A stretch of DNA of 64,000 nt from JAWKOK01 sp963765875 (GCA_963765875.1 CAVXYK010000006.1:496001-560000), one strand, 5' to 3'. Positions 44,746 to 56,000 are shown, counted from the first letter of the stretch. Notes: generated from the sequence alone by a model not told the origin. Numbers and translations are program-made.

Positions 44746-46858
44746 TCAAGATTCCAATGGCATGAGCAACTCCGCCCGTGTCGCCTGGCCGGGCGACGAC
44801 TCCAGCGCCAGGGAGCCGCCGGCAATGGCCATCATGGTGCTGTGCAGCGCCAACCCATGGCCGTCGCTTTCGCCCTGCCTGAAGCCGATGCCGTTGTCGT
44901 GAACCGAGAAGCGGAATTCGCCATCCGTGACATGCGCCGAGATCGTCAGTTGCAATAAGTCTCCCGGCACATCTGAGCGCGCATACTTTGCCGCATTGCG
45001 CACGAGTTCGCGCGTCGCATAGTAGATGGTCTCGGCTGCCAGCGGGGTCATCTGCGCTGTCGCCTCCTCAATTCCAGGCTCAATCTGCCACTCGACTTCA
45101 TCGAATGCCTGGGCAAACTCCACATCCACCATCCTTTTCAGCGCGCCCATCAGCCCCAGGCGTCTGATCTCAGGTGCGGTAGTCATTGGCAACTCATGTA
45201 GCAATTCGGAGACCTCACGGTGCGCGTCACCAAGATGCTGGATGGCGCTTTCGCCGGATTCGCCCGCAGCCAGGGAGAGCATAGCGGTGTGGATCAAGGG
45301 CAGCACCTCGTCGTGCAGAACACGGCGGGTACGCTGATCCAATATCTGTGTGGTGGTCATGCGCCTGCGTTGCAATTGCATAAGGCGCTGAGAGAGTGCA
45401 ATACTGGCCGAGGTGTCGATTAGCCGTTCACCGGTGGAGCGTGCGATCTCCATCTCTTCCTGCGTGTAGAGGCTGTTGTCTGCCCTCGGGCCCAGTAAAA
45501 GAGCGCCGATGGGGCCGCGCTCACTCCAGAGCGGGATTGCCCAGGTCGCGCCTTCGTAGGCCAGCGGATCGATCGCATGCATGAGCGTACCATCACCGGT
45601 GAGAGTTCTTGGCGAGATTCCCTGCGACCGGAATCGTTCGTGTGCTCGGAAAGCTCTGCGGTTGCACAAACGCAGCAGTCGGGCCGGTCGGGATGAGGTA
45701 TGCGACCGACGTGTTGAGCACAGTGTCGCACAGTGCGAAGAAGGGATCGGTGGAACCGGAGCGATCGTCAGGAGTCGTGATCAGGGCATCATACCAACGC
45801 TGGCTGGCGACGAAGGGGCGCAGCTGGGCCATCATCTGCTCCCAGTCCCGGTAGGACCGCCAACTCAGCAGCGCAAAGAAGGCCGTCATCAGCAGCGCAG
45901 TCAGCAAGACGGCATAGACCGGCTCAACGCCCAGCATCAACGCGCCGCCGACAATCACGCCATATCCGGCAGCCGATATGATTGCACGTCGCCATTGTCG
46001 CGCCAGGCCTTGCCGGGGCAACGGCTTGCCTGTGAAGACCTCGTAGGCCGTCATCGCTTGCCCCAGCAGTACGGTAACCGCCCCGATGAGCAGCGATATG
46101 ACCAGGTCAACCCTGCCGATCGTGACATAGTCTTGTGCATTGAGTACGTAGTAGTCACCTTGCTTCTTGTTGGCAATCGTCCACAGCACAACGGCCGCCA
46201 CAAGCACGCAGACCAACAGCAGCAAGAGCGATGCCGTTACAAGCCAGGGACGGGCCCGACGCCGGGCGACTTCGCCCATCATCCGCTCGCTCAAAGCCGG
46301 CTGTCGCAGCGCATCCAAGGATAGAAAGATACAGAGCAGCAGATAGAAGAGATAGCCCAAAGCAACCAGCGGGATGCCGAAGAGAGGCGTTTTGATCCAT
46401 TCGAGGAGCGGCAAGATGACGGGTACCAGAAAAGCCAGCGGTGTGATGTAGGGAATGACAATCAGGATCAGGCAGATGAAGCCAAAGAGCAGGATGGCCG
46501 AAGTCACCAGCAACAGATAACGCCGTTGCCGAAAGAAGTTGCTGGCCGTGTTGGACCAGTAGTCGGCGAACCAGAAGAGTACAACATACCAGAGGTAAGG
46601 AAGCGTTAGTACGGGTACCATCCCGATGGCCAGCCAGAGCGTATTGCTGCGGCTCAAGGTGAGTGATTCGCTTAACAAGAGCGCCGAATGGCTGATGAAA
46701 AAGAGACTGCCCAGAATGAACCCGCCCGAGGCCAGCACAATGCCGAGATCACGTCTATCAGCATTGAGCCAGAGCGTCAGACCCAGCCATAACAACAGAA
46801 TGGTGTTGAAGAGCGATACGGCTATCAACGCCCAGCCCAACAGATCTCCAGGTAGCAT
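44746..46858 (-). CDS. Membrane sensor histidine kinase, frame-disrupted
   Basis: Pieces 45593-46858 and 44746-45669 form one protein of about 700 residues. The N-terminal ~330 residues hold about nine membrane segments (LLGWALIAVSLFNTILLLWL, LWLAIGMVPVLTLPYLWYVV). A GAF-like domain (YEGATWAIPLWSERGPIGAL, then LLGPRADNSLYTQEE) spans the break at about 45605. A dimerisation helix follows with the candidate phospho-His in RRVLHDEVLPLIHTAMLSL. The ATPase has the N box RELVRNAAKYA, G1 DNGIGFRQ and G2 DGHGLALHSTMM. This is a NarL-partner kinase layout. The response regulator gene lies upstream on the same strand, about 330 bp away. The signal is unknown; the many-helix sensor suggests a membrane or lipid cue. 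Confidence 0.85.
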
Positions 46859-46899
46859 ATCGTTGTTCTTCTTTCGGGAACCAGGCCTAAGAAACTGCC

Positions 46900-47047
46900 C
46901 TAGCAGTCTGTCGGAGAGACACGAAATGGAACGCGGATTGAGCGGATATGGCGGAAAAAGACCGGATTATTCCTGCATTTATCCGGAAATATCAGCCAGA
47001 TCCGCATGATCAGCGTTCTATTCTACTTCTCTCCGACAAGCTGCTAG
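46900..47047. repeat. MITE-like element with 20-bp terminal inverted repeats
   Basis: CTAGCAGTCTGTCGGAGAGA (46900-46919) faces its near-perfect inverse at 47028-47047, 18 of 20 matching. The interior carries GAACGCGGATTGAGCGGAT and ATCCGCATGATCAGCG words, the same vocabulary as the repeat at 6419-6496. No ORF. Confidence 0.7.
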
Positions 47048-47065
47048 AAGCCCAAATGTGTGCCG

Positions 47066-47131
47066 GCATTCCGGGATTGAGCCAACCGGTAGCCCTAGAA
47101 TGGATAGTCGAGTGGCTCAATCCCGGAATGC
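47066..47131. repeat. 19-bp inverted repeat
   Basis: GCATTCCGGGATTGAGCCA (47066-47084) and its exact inverse (47113-47131) enclose 28 bases. It is flanked by CTAGAAG and CTTCTAG, so it may itself be an insertion. Confidence 0.7.
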
Positions 47132-47189
47132 GGTAAGATGTCCTCATCTTCTGAAATAGCTTCTAGCACAACATGCGTGAAGCCAGAAT

Positions 47190-47939
47190 CTACGCCACCC
47201 ACTGTGTCCACCCATCCTGTTCATTCTGAACTGAAGGATTTCCCTGTTCATCCCAACTGATCAGTCGCCCGGCGCCGGCAATGATGGCGGCCCGGGTGCG
47301 CGCTACCTTTTCGTCGGCTGCGGTACGCTTGAGATCCCACGCCGCGTAGATCTGACCGTTGACCCGACTGATGGTGCGCTTGTCCTTGAAGCCGAGCTGA
47401 GCGGCAATCTGCTCATTGGTCAATCCCTGAGCCAACATACGCGCCACCGTCTGCTCGTTCGGCTCCAATAACGCCATCGGGTCGTTCTCATCTCGCCGCT
47501 GAACCTCATGTACACGGTCAGCGATCTCAGGATCGATGAAACTGCGGCCGTCGACTGCGTCCCGAATCAGGGGAGCGAGCATGGCCGGCAGCAGATAGTT
47601 GGACTTCCGCACGTAGGCAAAGTGGGTGAGGATGCCGGAACGACGAAAATCCCGATAGTAGTCATCATCGTCCTGGATCGAATAGAAGACGACGGGCATG
47701 CGCGGGAACTCGCGGCGGATGGCAACCGCGGCCTCAATGCCGTTGAGCTTGTCGGCGAGTTGCACATCCATCAGGATGACATCGACTGCATCTGCAAGAC
47801 AGTAGGCGAGCGCGCCTTCCCCGCTGTCACAGGCATGGACAACGCTCAACGAGGGAAGCGCATCGAAACCACCGGCCAACGCCGGACGCAATCTGGGATT
47901 GTCCTCAACCAGCAAGAGTTTGTACAGCGAATCGGCCAT
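47190..47939 (-). CDS. NarL-type response regulator
   Basis: 249 residues from the ATG at 47939 (MADSLYKLLLVEDNPRLRPA). The receiver domain shows the acidic pocket ED, the phospho-Asp in VDVILMDVQLAD, a Ser in VVFYSIQDD and the Lys in YVRKSNYLLP. The output domain has an HTH in LEPNEQTVARMLAQGLTNEQ followed by IAAQLGFKDKRTISRVNGQI, a shortened LuxR-like motif. The C-terminus (LISWDEQGNPSVQNEQDGW) is unusual and unassigned. It pairs with the sensor kinase encoded downstream on the same strand. The target promoters are unknown. Confidence 0.87.
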   Translation of the reverse strand: MADSLYKLLLVEDNPRLRPALAGGFDALPSLSVVHACDSGEGALAYCLADAVDVILMDVQLADKLNGIEAAVAIRREFPRMPVVFYSIQDDDDYYRDFRRSGILTHFAYVRKSNYLLPAMLAPLIRDAVDGRSFIDPEIADRVHEVQRRDENDPMALLEPNEQTVARMLAQGLTNEQIAAQLGFKDKRTISRVNGQIYAAWDLKRTAADEKVARTRAAIIAGAGRLISWDEQGNPSVQNEQDGWTQWVA

Positions 47940-48143
47940 CAGTTTCCTCGATCTTCCCTCATCTGTCCCCAACTTCGGGCTCGATCATCAATGATCACTA
48001 TTGTGCGCACAGCGTCGGGTTCCGTCAAGCACTCAGGTGCGCGACATCCGGCATCTGAGACGTGGAAAGGGGCGCCGGAACCTGCTAGGCTATCGGCCAA
48101 GAGCATTGGCTTGGCAGTCACCCAGCTATTTTGGAGGGGAATC

Positions 48144-48239
48144 ATGGATGTAAATGTAGCCATAATTCTAGCGTTACTGTCCTTCATCATGGGCATGGTG
48201 TCAGGCATTTCGCTGGTGCGACCGAAGAGCACTCGCTGA
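48144..48239 (+). CDS. 31-residue single-pass membrane peptide
   Basis: The ATG at 48144 follows a near-perfect ribosome site (GGAGGGG, 7 bases away). The 31-residue product has one hydrophobic helix (VAIILALLSFIMGMVSGISL) flanked by MDVN and VRPKSTR, so its C-terminus should face the cytoplasm. No family recognised. Such peptides often bind and tune a larger membrane protein. A lipoprotein gene starts 93 bp downstream on the same strand and may be in the same transcript. Confidence 0.55.
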   Translation: MDVNVAIILALLSFIMGMVSGISLVRPKSTR

Positions 48240-48331
48240 GGAAAAGAGAAACACAATTGGACCCAGCCAGGCACCCGCATTCGACGCCCGATACTCCTGG
48301 ACCGTCGATCCAATCCATAGAGGAACAGACA

Positions 48332-48682
48332 ATGAAGAAAGCACTCGTAATCATGGCGCTCGCCCTAATACTGACCGGCTGCATGAAGACTACACGCAAC
48401 GTGAAGTTAACCGTAATCAACGATTCGACCTCGACCATCACAAACATTGTTGCTGTTGGCGTCGATTACTCCGTGTCTATCGAGACCCTTCGAGTTGGTG
48501 AACAGGCTACCGTAACCCACCTTCGACCAAGCGATGGGGCCGAATTCTCGCTTGAATATGACGTTGGCGGCCAACACTACACTGAACTGATGACAGACGA
48601 TCCCTGGTACGGCTTCAAGGAGATCATCGTGACAATTGCACCCGACCTCAGTATGACCCGCGTGAGTGTCACGAACTTCTGA
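48332..48682 (+). CDS. Small lipoprotein, unknown function
   Basis: 116 residues from the ATG at 48332 with AGGA 7 bases upstream. A short signal peptide (MKKALVIMALALILTGC) ends in the lipobox LTGC, so Cys 17 should be lipidated. The mature ~100 residues form an all-beta-looking domain (RNVKLTVINDSTSTITNIV, VGEQATVTHLRPSDGAEFSL, KEIIVTIAPDLSMTRVSV). I do not recognise a family. A surface or periplasm-facing location is likely. The radical SAM gene follows 46 bp downstream with its own strong ribosome site. Confidence 0.72.
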   Translation: MKKALVIMALALILTGCMKTTRNVKLTVINDSTSTITNIVAVGVDYSVSIETLRVGEQATVTHLRPSDGAEFSLEYDVGGQHYTELMTDDPWYGFKEIIVTIAPDLSMTRVSVTNF

Positions 48683-48728
48683 AGATCCTGCAATCTATGC
48701 GGTTCAGTACGATCAGAGGAGATAGCCG

Positions 48729-50242
48729 ATGAAAATCAAGATGATACTGCCCGCACTGACGGAGGCGAATAGCCCGTTCTTTCGACCGATCAAATATTCG
48801 CTTTTCCCGCCGCTGGGCCTGGCATCATTGGCCGCCTATGCATCAGATGAAGACCAGATTGAGATACAGGATGAACACGTCGAAAGACTCACCCTCGACG
48901 ACAGCCCCGATCTGGTCGTGATCCAGGTATACATCACTTCAGCGTACCGCGCCTACGAACTCGCCGACCACTATCGCCGGCGCGGCGCGCATGTCTGTCT
49001 TGGCGGACTTCACGTGACAACGCTGCCCGAAGAGGCTGCCCAACATGCGGACACGATCTTCATCGGGCCGGGAGAAGATATTTGGCCTCAGTTTCTGGCA
49101 GATTTTCGTACGGGCCAACCGGGCACACTCTACCGATCGACGACCCGATCCCTGACGGGCGCACCGCGCCCGCGTCGCGATCTGCTCAAGCGCCACCTCT
49201 ATCTTGTGCCAAACTCGCTGGTGGTCTCGCGCGGCTGTCCTCACGACTGCGATTTCTGCTACGTCGGCAGCTTTTTTCAGGGCGGCAAGTCCTTCTACAC
49301 CCAGGCAGTGGATGAGGCGCTGGCCGAAATCGAGCGGCTGCCCGGACGCCACTCTATTTTCTGGACGACAATCTGTTCGGCAATCCGCACTTTGCCGCCG
49401 CATTGTTCGAAGGCATGCGCGGCATGGGGCGTCTATGGCAGGCGGCGGCAACGGTGCAGAGCGTTGTCCGATCCGACCTGGTCGAGAAGGCGGCTGCCTG
49501 CGGGCTGCGCAGTCTGTTCGTCGGTTTCGAGACGCTCAGCCCGACCAACCTGGCGGCACAGCACAAACGCCACAACTTGAAAGCCGACTATGCCACGGCC
49601 ATTCGCCGGCTTCACGATCTGGGTGTCATGGTCAACGGCAGCTTTGTCTTCGGCATGGATGACGATGACACGACCGTCTTTGACCGCACCGTCGAATGGG
49701 CGATTGAGCAGGGGATAGAGACGGCGACGTTCCACGTGCTAACGCCCTACCCAGGAACAGCGCTTTACCGCCGCATGGCCGATGCCGGTCGCATCACGAC
49801 CGACAACTGGGATCAGTATGATACCCGCCATGCGGTCTTTCAGCCGTCACGGATGACGGCCACGCAGTTGGAGCAAGGCTACTGGCATGCCTATGACCAG
49901 TTCTACCGCTGGCCATCGATTGTTCGCTCCGCATGGGTCCAGGATGAGTGGGCTGAGAGGCTACGCCATCTTGCCTATGTCGGCGGCTGGAAGAAGTTTG
50001 AGCCGCTGTGGGATGTGATGATTCGAGCGAAGCGGATGGGAAATCTCCTTCCGGTGTTGGAATCCGTCCTAGCAGGAATCGGAGGGAAAGACACGGGTGA
50101 AGATCGCCTACGCAAACAGGTCCGCAGCATTCCCGCTACTGTGCGGTCCCACCTGACAGGCGATGGCGTGAGGGATGCAGTTCGCATCGGCGCCGTCGAT
50201 AAACCAGAGGCTGCGGCCAAGGGCTTGGTCAGAAGCGCGTAG
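48729..50242 (+). CDS. B12-binding-type radical SAM protein, frame-disrupted
   Basis: Pieces 48729-49580 and 49403-50242 form one protein of about 504 residues, starting MKIKMILPALTEANSPF after AGAGGAGA. The N-terminal ~140 residues are a cobalamin-binding-like Rossmann domain (FPPLGLASLAAYASDED, GAHVCLGGLHVTTLPEEA), though the DxHxxG ligand motif is not evident. The radical SAM cluster CPHDCDFC (CX3CX2C) follows in SLVVSRGCPHDCDFCYVG. The frame breaks near 49361: HSIF should continue as LDDNLFGNPHFAAALFEG, and one missing C explains it. The rest (RSLFVGFETLSPTNLAAQHK, FVFGMDDDDTTVFDRT) is typical of the Elp3/MiaB-like fold. The reaction is unknown; methylation or rearrangement of a natural product or lipid is usual. 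Confidence 0.85.
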
Positions 50243-50265
50243 CGCATCGACAGCCGCTTGGCCTC

Positions 50266-50347
50266 AAGGCTGCATGTAAGATTTCATTCGTCGCCATTTT
50301 GTAGCCATTCTGTCGCCAGATATCAACTGCACTGGCTCAAAATGGAG
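50266..50347. repeat. 82-bp direct repeat, left copy
   Basis: About 80% identical, in the same orientation, to 56484-56566; shared words include TTGTAGCCATT, TGTCGCCAG and CACTGGCTCAA followed by ATGGAG. Together the copies bracket the SNF2 cassette. Confidence 0.7.
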
Positions 50348-50370
50348 TCTGCACTGAGTGGACACAAATA

Positions 50371-52114
50371 TCAGTCCAAGAGATAGCCCAACGTTTTCAG
50401 CCGCTTGCGGAAGCGCGTCAAGTGCGATGAACGGACAAGAATCGTGCGCTCATCCAGTGGCTGAGCCACCTTGGCCAGAGTCTTGTCCTGTTGCACCATC
50501 TCCATCAGATCGGGCTGATTCAGTTGGATCAACACGGCAGCATCAACCTCCTTGAAGGCCCCTTGCTTTTGTCGCAAACCGAACAGCCAGTCAAGGATCG
50601 CCGGCGGCAGGTCCCCTTCGTGGCCTTGACGCAGAAAGTCGATGAGCGAATCAAGCTGCTGGCCGTCTTCCACAGCGGTCAACAGTTTTGCCTCATCCAA
50701 CTGATAGCTCTGGTCATCGATGGGGTCGGCCATGGATTCCAACTGCAGGCGCTCGACCGGCGTCAGCGACGCGGCCAGATGCACCCGCCTGTCGGCATCA
50801 ATGGTGAAAAGCGTCTTCTGCTTGGGCTGCGCCGGCACATACTGCATCCGCTTGCCCCAGGAGAAACGCCCCCAACGGATTGATCCGAAAATGGGACAAG
50901 CCGTCATAGAGACTGACCGGCCCATCGATATTGAGGTAGTCGGTGTCCAACAATGAGTGGTATTCATCTTCCAAAAAGGCGACGTCCAGCGCGCCGATGG
51001 TCCCCAAGTATTCCCAGAGGAGGGCGTTGATGTAGAGTCCGTTGGTGATGGCCCAGGTATTGCCGATGCTGTTCAGATCACCGTAGTAACGGGATCCAAT
51101 GTACAGATGGCTGTATGCCGTCGTTTCCACATCAAAATCGAAATCCCAGATGAGGATGGCCCGATAGAAATCACTGACGGCGATCCACTGATCCGTCGGA
51201 CACCAGGAGAGCGCCTCGATCACCTTCTCCCGCCGTGACGCTGGCGGAGTCAGACGTGACCCCTTGGATTTGAGACCGCTCAGGTGGGTGATGCGATGCA
51301 ACTCATCAAACTTTCCGCCGGTCGTCCATTTTTCGAACGCGCTCAGCAGAATCTCGGGGTCTTGGGTCTGCAAATAGGTACGACCGGCTTTGGTCAGCTT
51401 GCCCGTACGCGTGGCCAGCCCCGACTCCTGGGTGAAGACGTCCAGCCCGGTGGGGCGGATCGTTGTCCGCGCGGTCACCTTGTCCTCCGCCTTCACGAAA
51501 ATCCCCGGCCATCAGATTTGCCAGCACCTTGCGAAGACCACCGGCTGTCAGTCGCTTGCTCTTATCACTGAAGCGCAGTTGTTGCTGTTCCATCAACTGA
51601 AGATAGGTCAGCAGATCGGTACGGCCGATGAGCTCCGTCTCCACGGCCGTCACGTCCTCAACATAGTCACCGAGGTCCAGGGTGACCGGCGTTTCCGTCG
51701 CACCTTCCAGCTGAAAGCGCTCCGGCTCCAATACCAGGTCCGCCAGCAGCGGCATCAGATCATCCGGGATATGGCCGCTAATCACGAACAGATCGAAGAG
51801 GATCGGTTCCTTGTAGAAGCTGCTGAACCAGCCGTCTCCGTCCTTTTTGGGCGCGGGGGCAGGCTTCCATACTGGGCCACAAACGCCGTGCTGTTGAACT
51901 CGCCCCCATTGTGGAAGGCGACGGAGATCGCGCGTCTGCTGATCTCATCCATCTGCTGCCAGAGAAAACGCAGAGAGGGCTTGTTCAGCAAAGCCTGACT
52001 GATGAAGTTGATGCGATCATCCTTGCGCGTGATGTTGCTCTTCCCGCCCAACAGGTACACATATTTCTTCAGATCGTCGCTGCGCCACCCTTGCAGCGCA
52101 TCCACCAATTTCAT
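50371..52114 (-). CDS. Winged-helix/helicase-associated protein of the SNF2 cassette, frame-disrupted
   Basis: A protein of about 580 residues in four pieces. It begins MKLVDALQGWRSDDLKKYVY at 52114 (GAGGA 10 bases upstream) and runs on through 51306-51785 (DLFVISGHIPDDLMPLLADL), 50798-51496 (TARTTIRPTGLDVFTQESGL) and 50371-50967. It ends in AAVLIQLNQPDLMEMVQQDK and ILVRSSHLTRFRKRLKTLGY, which resembles the XPB-like helicase-associated C-terminal domain. Breaks are near 51846 (T/A homopolymer), 51500 and 50844. The helical start suggests winged-helix DNA binding. It has no nuclease or helicase motif of its own. It likely works with the SNF2 and SWIM proteins; function unknown. Confidence 0.6.
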
Positions 52115-53002
52115 ACTGGATTCATCCTCGCTTTCAGTTGATTCACTCGTGGCTTCATCGGTCAAGGCGCTGGCAATGGCCGCTTCTGAGAGGGCATCGT
52201 ACGCCGGCCCGAGCCACTGCTCAATGTCCTCCATGAACGCAGGCAGACCCAGCCGGGTCAGCGCCGGATAGGGAGCGGACGGCGCTTCAATCTCAACAGG
52301 AAAATGAACGCCATCCTTGCCGATCCCCCAAAAATCGCCGGCTGCGCTGGGCAACGACGGTGGCGTCTCGTATTCCGGCACATCATAGTCCGGCCCATCC
52401 TCTCGCAGCAGGCCGCTCCCGTTTCGCTCGCTCAACGCCGCCAACAGATCATCCTGGGATTGGCCACGCAGGCGAAAGAGCAAGAAGGGGTCTTCGTCAA
52501 AGCGTTCGGCCAGAATGTAGTGTGCAGCAGCCAGGTGTTTGCAGACCGAGGCCCAGTCGGGACAGTTGCAATCCTGAGCAATCTCGTCCGCCGACGATGG
52601 GAAGAGCGAAAGGTTGGCATCCGCAAATGCTTCCTCAATCTCCTGAGGCATTTCGCCGGCCAACAGTTGAGCCAAAAAGATGGGGCGGGCGGCCAAGGCG
52701 TCAATCACTTTGCGCCACTGGCCTGGGGTCAGCGGCTTGACTTCGATGCTAACGGAATAGGGTCGGCTGCGCGATCCCTGCACCTTGGCCGTCACCTTGC
52801 CGGGATCTTCTTTCAGGCTGAGCACCTGCCCTTTGCGCGCATAACGCCGGCCCCGGCTCAGCCGGCCCCGATCCATCAACTGCTCCATGGCCTCGATCCA
52901 GCGGGTCGCCCACCAATTCTTCACAAACGCGCCGCGTTTGCTCTTGGCCTTGATGCCCTCGTCCGTCTTGATTGTCGGTTTTGCGTTGTAATACCAACTC
53001 AT
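51782..53002 (-). CDS. SWIM zinc finger protein
   Basis: The ATG at 53002 overlaps the SNF2 stop as ATGA, so translation is coupled. The protein begins MSWYYNAKPTIKTDEGIKAK and carries NWWATRWIEAMEQLMDRGRL and GRRYARKGQVLSLKEDPGKV. The SWIM zinc motif is DCNCPDWASVCKHLAAAHY (CxC...CxH) at about residues 150-170. A low-complexity Ser/Glu stretch follows at about 285-296. From there the frame runs without a stop into MKLVDAL..., the start of the next protein, up to 51782. I take residues 1 to about 296 as the SWIM protein; the join is either a natural fusion or a lost stop. SWIM partners of SNF2 helicases are known in bacteria and bind DNA or protein. Confidence 0.8.
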   Translation of the reverse strand: MSWYYNAKPTIKTDEGIKAKSKRGAFVKNWWATRWIEAMEQLMDRGRLSRGRRYARKGQVLSLKEDPGKVTAKVQGSRSRPYSVSIEVKPLTPGQWRKVIDALAARPIFLAQLLAGEMPQEIEEAFADANLSLFPSSADEIAQDCNCPDWASVCKHLAAAHYILAERFDEDPFLLFRLRGQSQDDLLAALSERNGSGLLREDGPDYDVPEYETPPSLPSAAGDFWGIGKDGVHFPVEIEAPSAPYPALTRLGLPAFMEDIEQWLGPAYDALSEAAIASALTDEATSESTESEDESSMKLVDALQGWRSDDLKKYVYLLGGKSNITRKDDRINFISQALLNKPSLRFLWQQMDEISRRAISVAFHNGGEFNSTAFVAQYGSLPPRPKRTETAGSAASTRNRSSSICS

Positions 53003-56000
53003 GCAAAGACTACTCCTTGCGCAGCTTCACCAGCTCGCGCAAATTCGGCCGTGCTCATCTCGGTCATCCAGTTCTCGCCGGAGCCAACGACGCTGTCGGC
53101 CAGCGCTTTCTTCTCTTCGAGCATCTGGTCGATGCGCTCTTCCAGCGTGCCCAGACAGACGAACTTGTGCACCAGCACGTTGCGCGTCTGGCCGATGCGG
53201 AAGGCGCGGTCGGTGGCCTGGTCCTCCACCGCCGGATTCCACCAGCGGTCAAAGTGGAAGACATGGTTGGCGTTGGTCAGGTTCAGCCCGGTCCCGCCCG
53301 CTTTCAACGATAGGATAAAGACCGGCGGTCCATCATCGCTCTGGAAACGGGCCACCATCTCGGCTCGCTTTTTGGCGGGCACGCCGCCGTGCAAAAAGAG
53401 CGCCGGCACGCCAAAGCGTTCTTGGATGTAGCGTTTGAGCAGACCGCCCATTTCGGTGAACTGGGTGAAGAGCAGCAGGCGATCACCTTCGGCCAACACT
53501 TCGTCGAGCAGAGCGTGAAAACGCGACCAATTTGCCGCTGCGATTCTTGTCCTCGAACGGATTGTATGTCTCGCCCTGGTGCAGATATTGGACGGGATGG
53601 TTGCAGACCTGTTTGAGCTGCATCAGCATGCTCAGCACCATCCCCTTGCGGGCGATGCCGTCCTCGTTCTGCGCTTCGATGGCTTCCAGCGCATCCTGCA
53701 CCACCGCTTCGTAGAGCGTGGCCTGCTCCTCGCTGAGATGGCAGTAGACCTTCACTTCCTGCTTGTTCAGGCAGATCGGTGATGACGGTGGGGTCGGTCT
53801 TGACCCGGCGCAGTATGAAGGGTTGGGTCAATTGCCGCAACCGCTGTACGGCCACTTCATCGCCGTATCTTTCGATGGGCAGAACAAACTGTTTGCGGAA
53901 CTTCTGCTGACCGCCCAGGAAGCCGGGGTTCAGAAAGTGCATGATCGACCACAGCTCAGAAAGCCGGTTCTCCACCGGCGTGCCGGTGAGGGCCAGGCGG
54001 AAGTCAGCGGACAGGTCACGGATGACCCTGGCCTGTTTGGTATTGGCGTTTTTGATATTCTGCGCCTCATCCAGCGCCACAGCCAGCCAGTTCACCTGGC
54101 GCATGGCGTCGGCATCGCGGCGCACCAGAGCGTAGGAGGTCAAGACCATGTCCACACCCTGGGCGGCGGTCACAAACTCTTCACCCCGCAGCCGATCAGC
54201 GCCCTGATGGACGAGCGTGTTCAGATCGGGCGTGAACTTCTCGCTTTCCAATTGCCAGTTGGTGACGACGGAGGTGGGGCAGACGAGCAGGACCGGCGCG
54301 GGCAGGCCGCCCAATTCATCCTTGATCTGCTGAATCAGGGTCAGCGTCTGGATGGTCTTGCCCAGTCCCATGTCGTCGGCCAGAATGACGCCCATCCCCC
54401 ATCGGCGAGCGAAAGTGAAGCCACGAATAGCCGTACTGCTGGTATGGCCGCAACTCGGCCTGCAACTTCGAAGGCGGCGGCAGCAGTTCGAGGGTTTCGT
54501 CGCCGCGCAATTTGTCCAGCCAACCGGTCAGCCAGTCGTCCATCTCCACGCCATCGACCGGCAGCCCGTTGTGGTCCGCCTCGCCGCCAAGCCCCAGTTG
54601 CAACGCCTCGTGCAGAGACATCTCCCCGGCGAGGTCCTTCTGCTTCTCCCAAAACTGAATGGCCGCTTCGATCTGATCCGGATCGAGCTGCACCCACTGG
54701 CCGCGAATCTGCACCAGCGGAGATTTGAGCGCGACCAGTGCGTCAAACTCTTCGTGCGTGAGCGCAGTCTCGCCGATGGAGAGTTCCCATCGATAGGCGA
54801 CCAGGTTGTCCATACTCAGTGCGCCTGACGAGACAGGCGCTTCTCCTGCCGTGGCGGAGGTGCTGCCCAACTTCAGACGCACGCCCAACTGTGTGCCCGG
54901 TTTGTTCCACCAGGGCGGCGCCAGCAGACCAAAACCGCTGCGTTCCAGATGGGGGGCGCAGTCGCGCAGAAAATCGAATGCCTCCTGTGCAGTCAGGGTG
55001 ACGCCGGTGGGGTTGCGCTTTTGCAGGCTGGCCTGGATCGGGGCAAAGAAACGGCCGGCATAGCCAAGACCGGCCAGCAACTGCTCCTGGGGCCGCTCGA
55101 AACGACGGCCCAGTGCGTCCAGGACGCGTGCTCCCGCTCTGCCAGACTTCGGCCGCGGGGACGATCAGGCTGGCGTCGTCCCGCGCCTGCAACAGATAGT
55201 GAAGCTGCCATTGTTCGCTTCCTGCCGTGGGTGCGGGCGCGGCAAGACGCAGTGCGACGCGCACCTGTTTGTCGCCGGCAATGGTCAATGTGCGGGCCCA
55301 GGCTCGATAGCTGCCATAAAGGTGCTGCAACTGGGCCACGCTGCCGCTAATGGTGGGATCGGCAGCAAAGAGTGCACGCAGCCAGCTGTACGCCGGGCCT
55401 TCATCGGCGGGCAGATGCGTTTTGCGCACAGCGCCCCAAGCGCGGGCCCCGGCATCGCTCATATGGTTGAGGAAGTTGTCCAGCAGCGCTCGGGGCGGAA
55501 GCGGTTTCGTCGGGATTGGGCGCATCGGCGCGGGCAGCGGGCGGCATGGCCGCAGCCAGTTGGCGGAGACGACGAGCATCCTACTCGCTGTCGAGTATCG
55601 GTTGCCAGCGGGCCTCATAGCGCAGGTCACGCCCATCCCGGATCTCGACCATGGTGGGGCGTAGTTTCTGCTGGGCCAGAATCTCCAAAACAAGATTGAT
55701 CGCCTGTTGCCAGTAGCGACTGCCGCTGCCAAGATGGATGCCACGTATCGGTCGATTGTTCAGCGCCGTCAGCAGATGGAACGCTTCGAACGGTTGCAGC
55801 CACAGACCTTCGACAATCCACTGCCGCAGTTCGGGCGCGTCCGAGTCCTCCTCCCAATCGTGCAGCAGATCAGGCGAAGGAACGGGGCCAAACTTGTTCG
55901 TGGGCAGCCAAAGAGTAAGCGATTGACCGCGCGCCGTACGCTGATTCCAGTGCGTAGTCACTCGCAGCAACTTTTCCAAGTCAGATCGCGCTTGGAGAAA

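Larger units (their letters stand above)
46859..47189. other. Gap between sensor kinase and response regulator genes
   Basis: The 331-bp gap contains no gene and is almost entirely taken up by two nested repeat elements (46900-47047 and 47066-47131). Confidence 0.6.
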
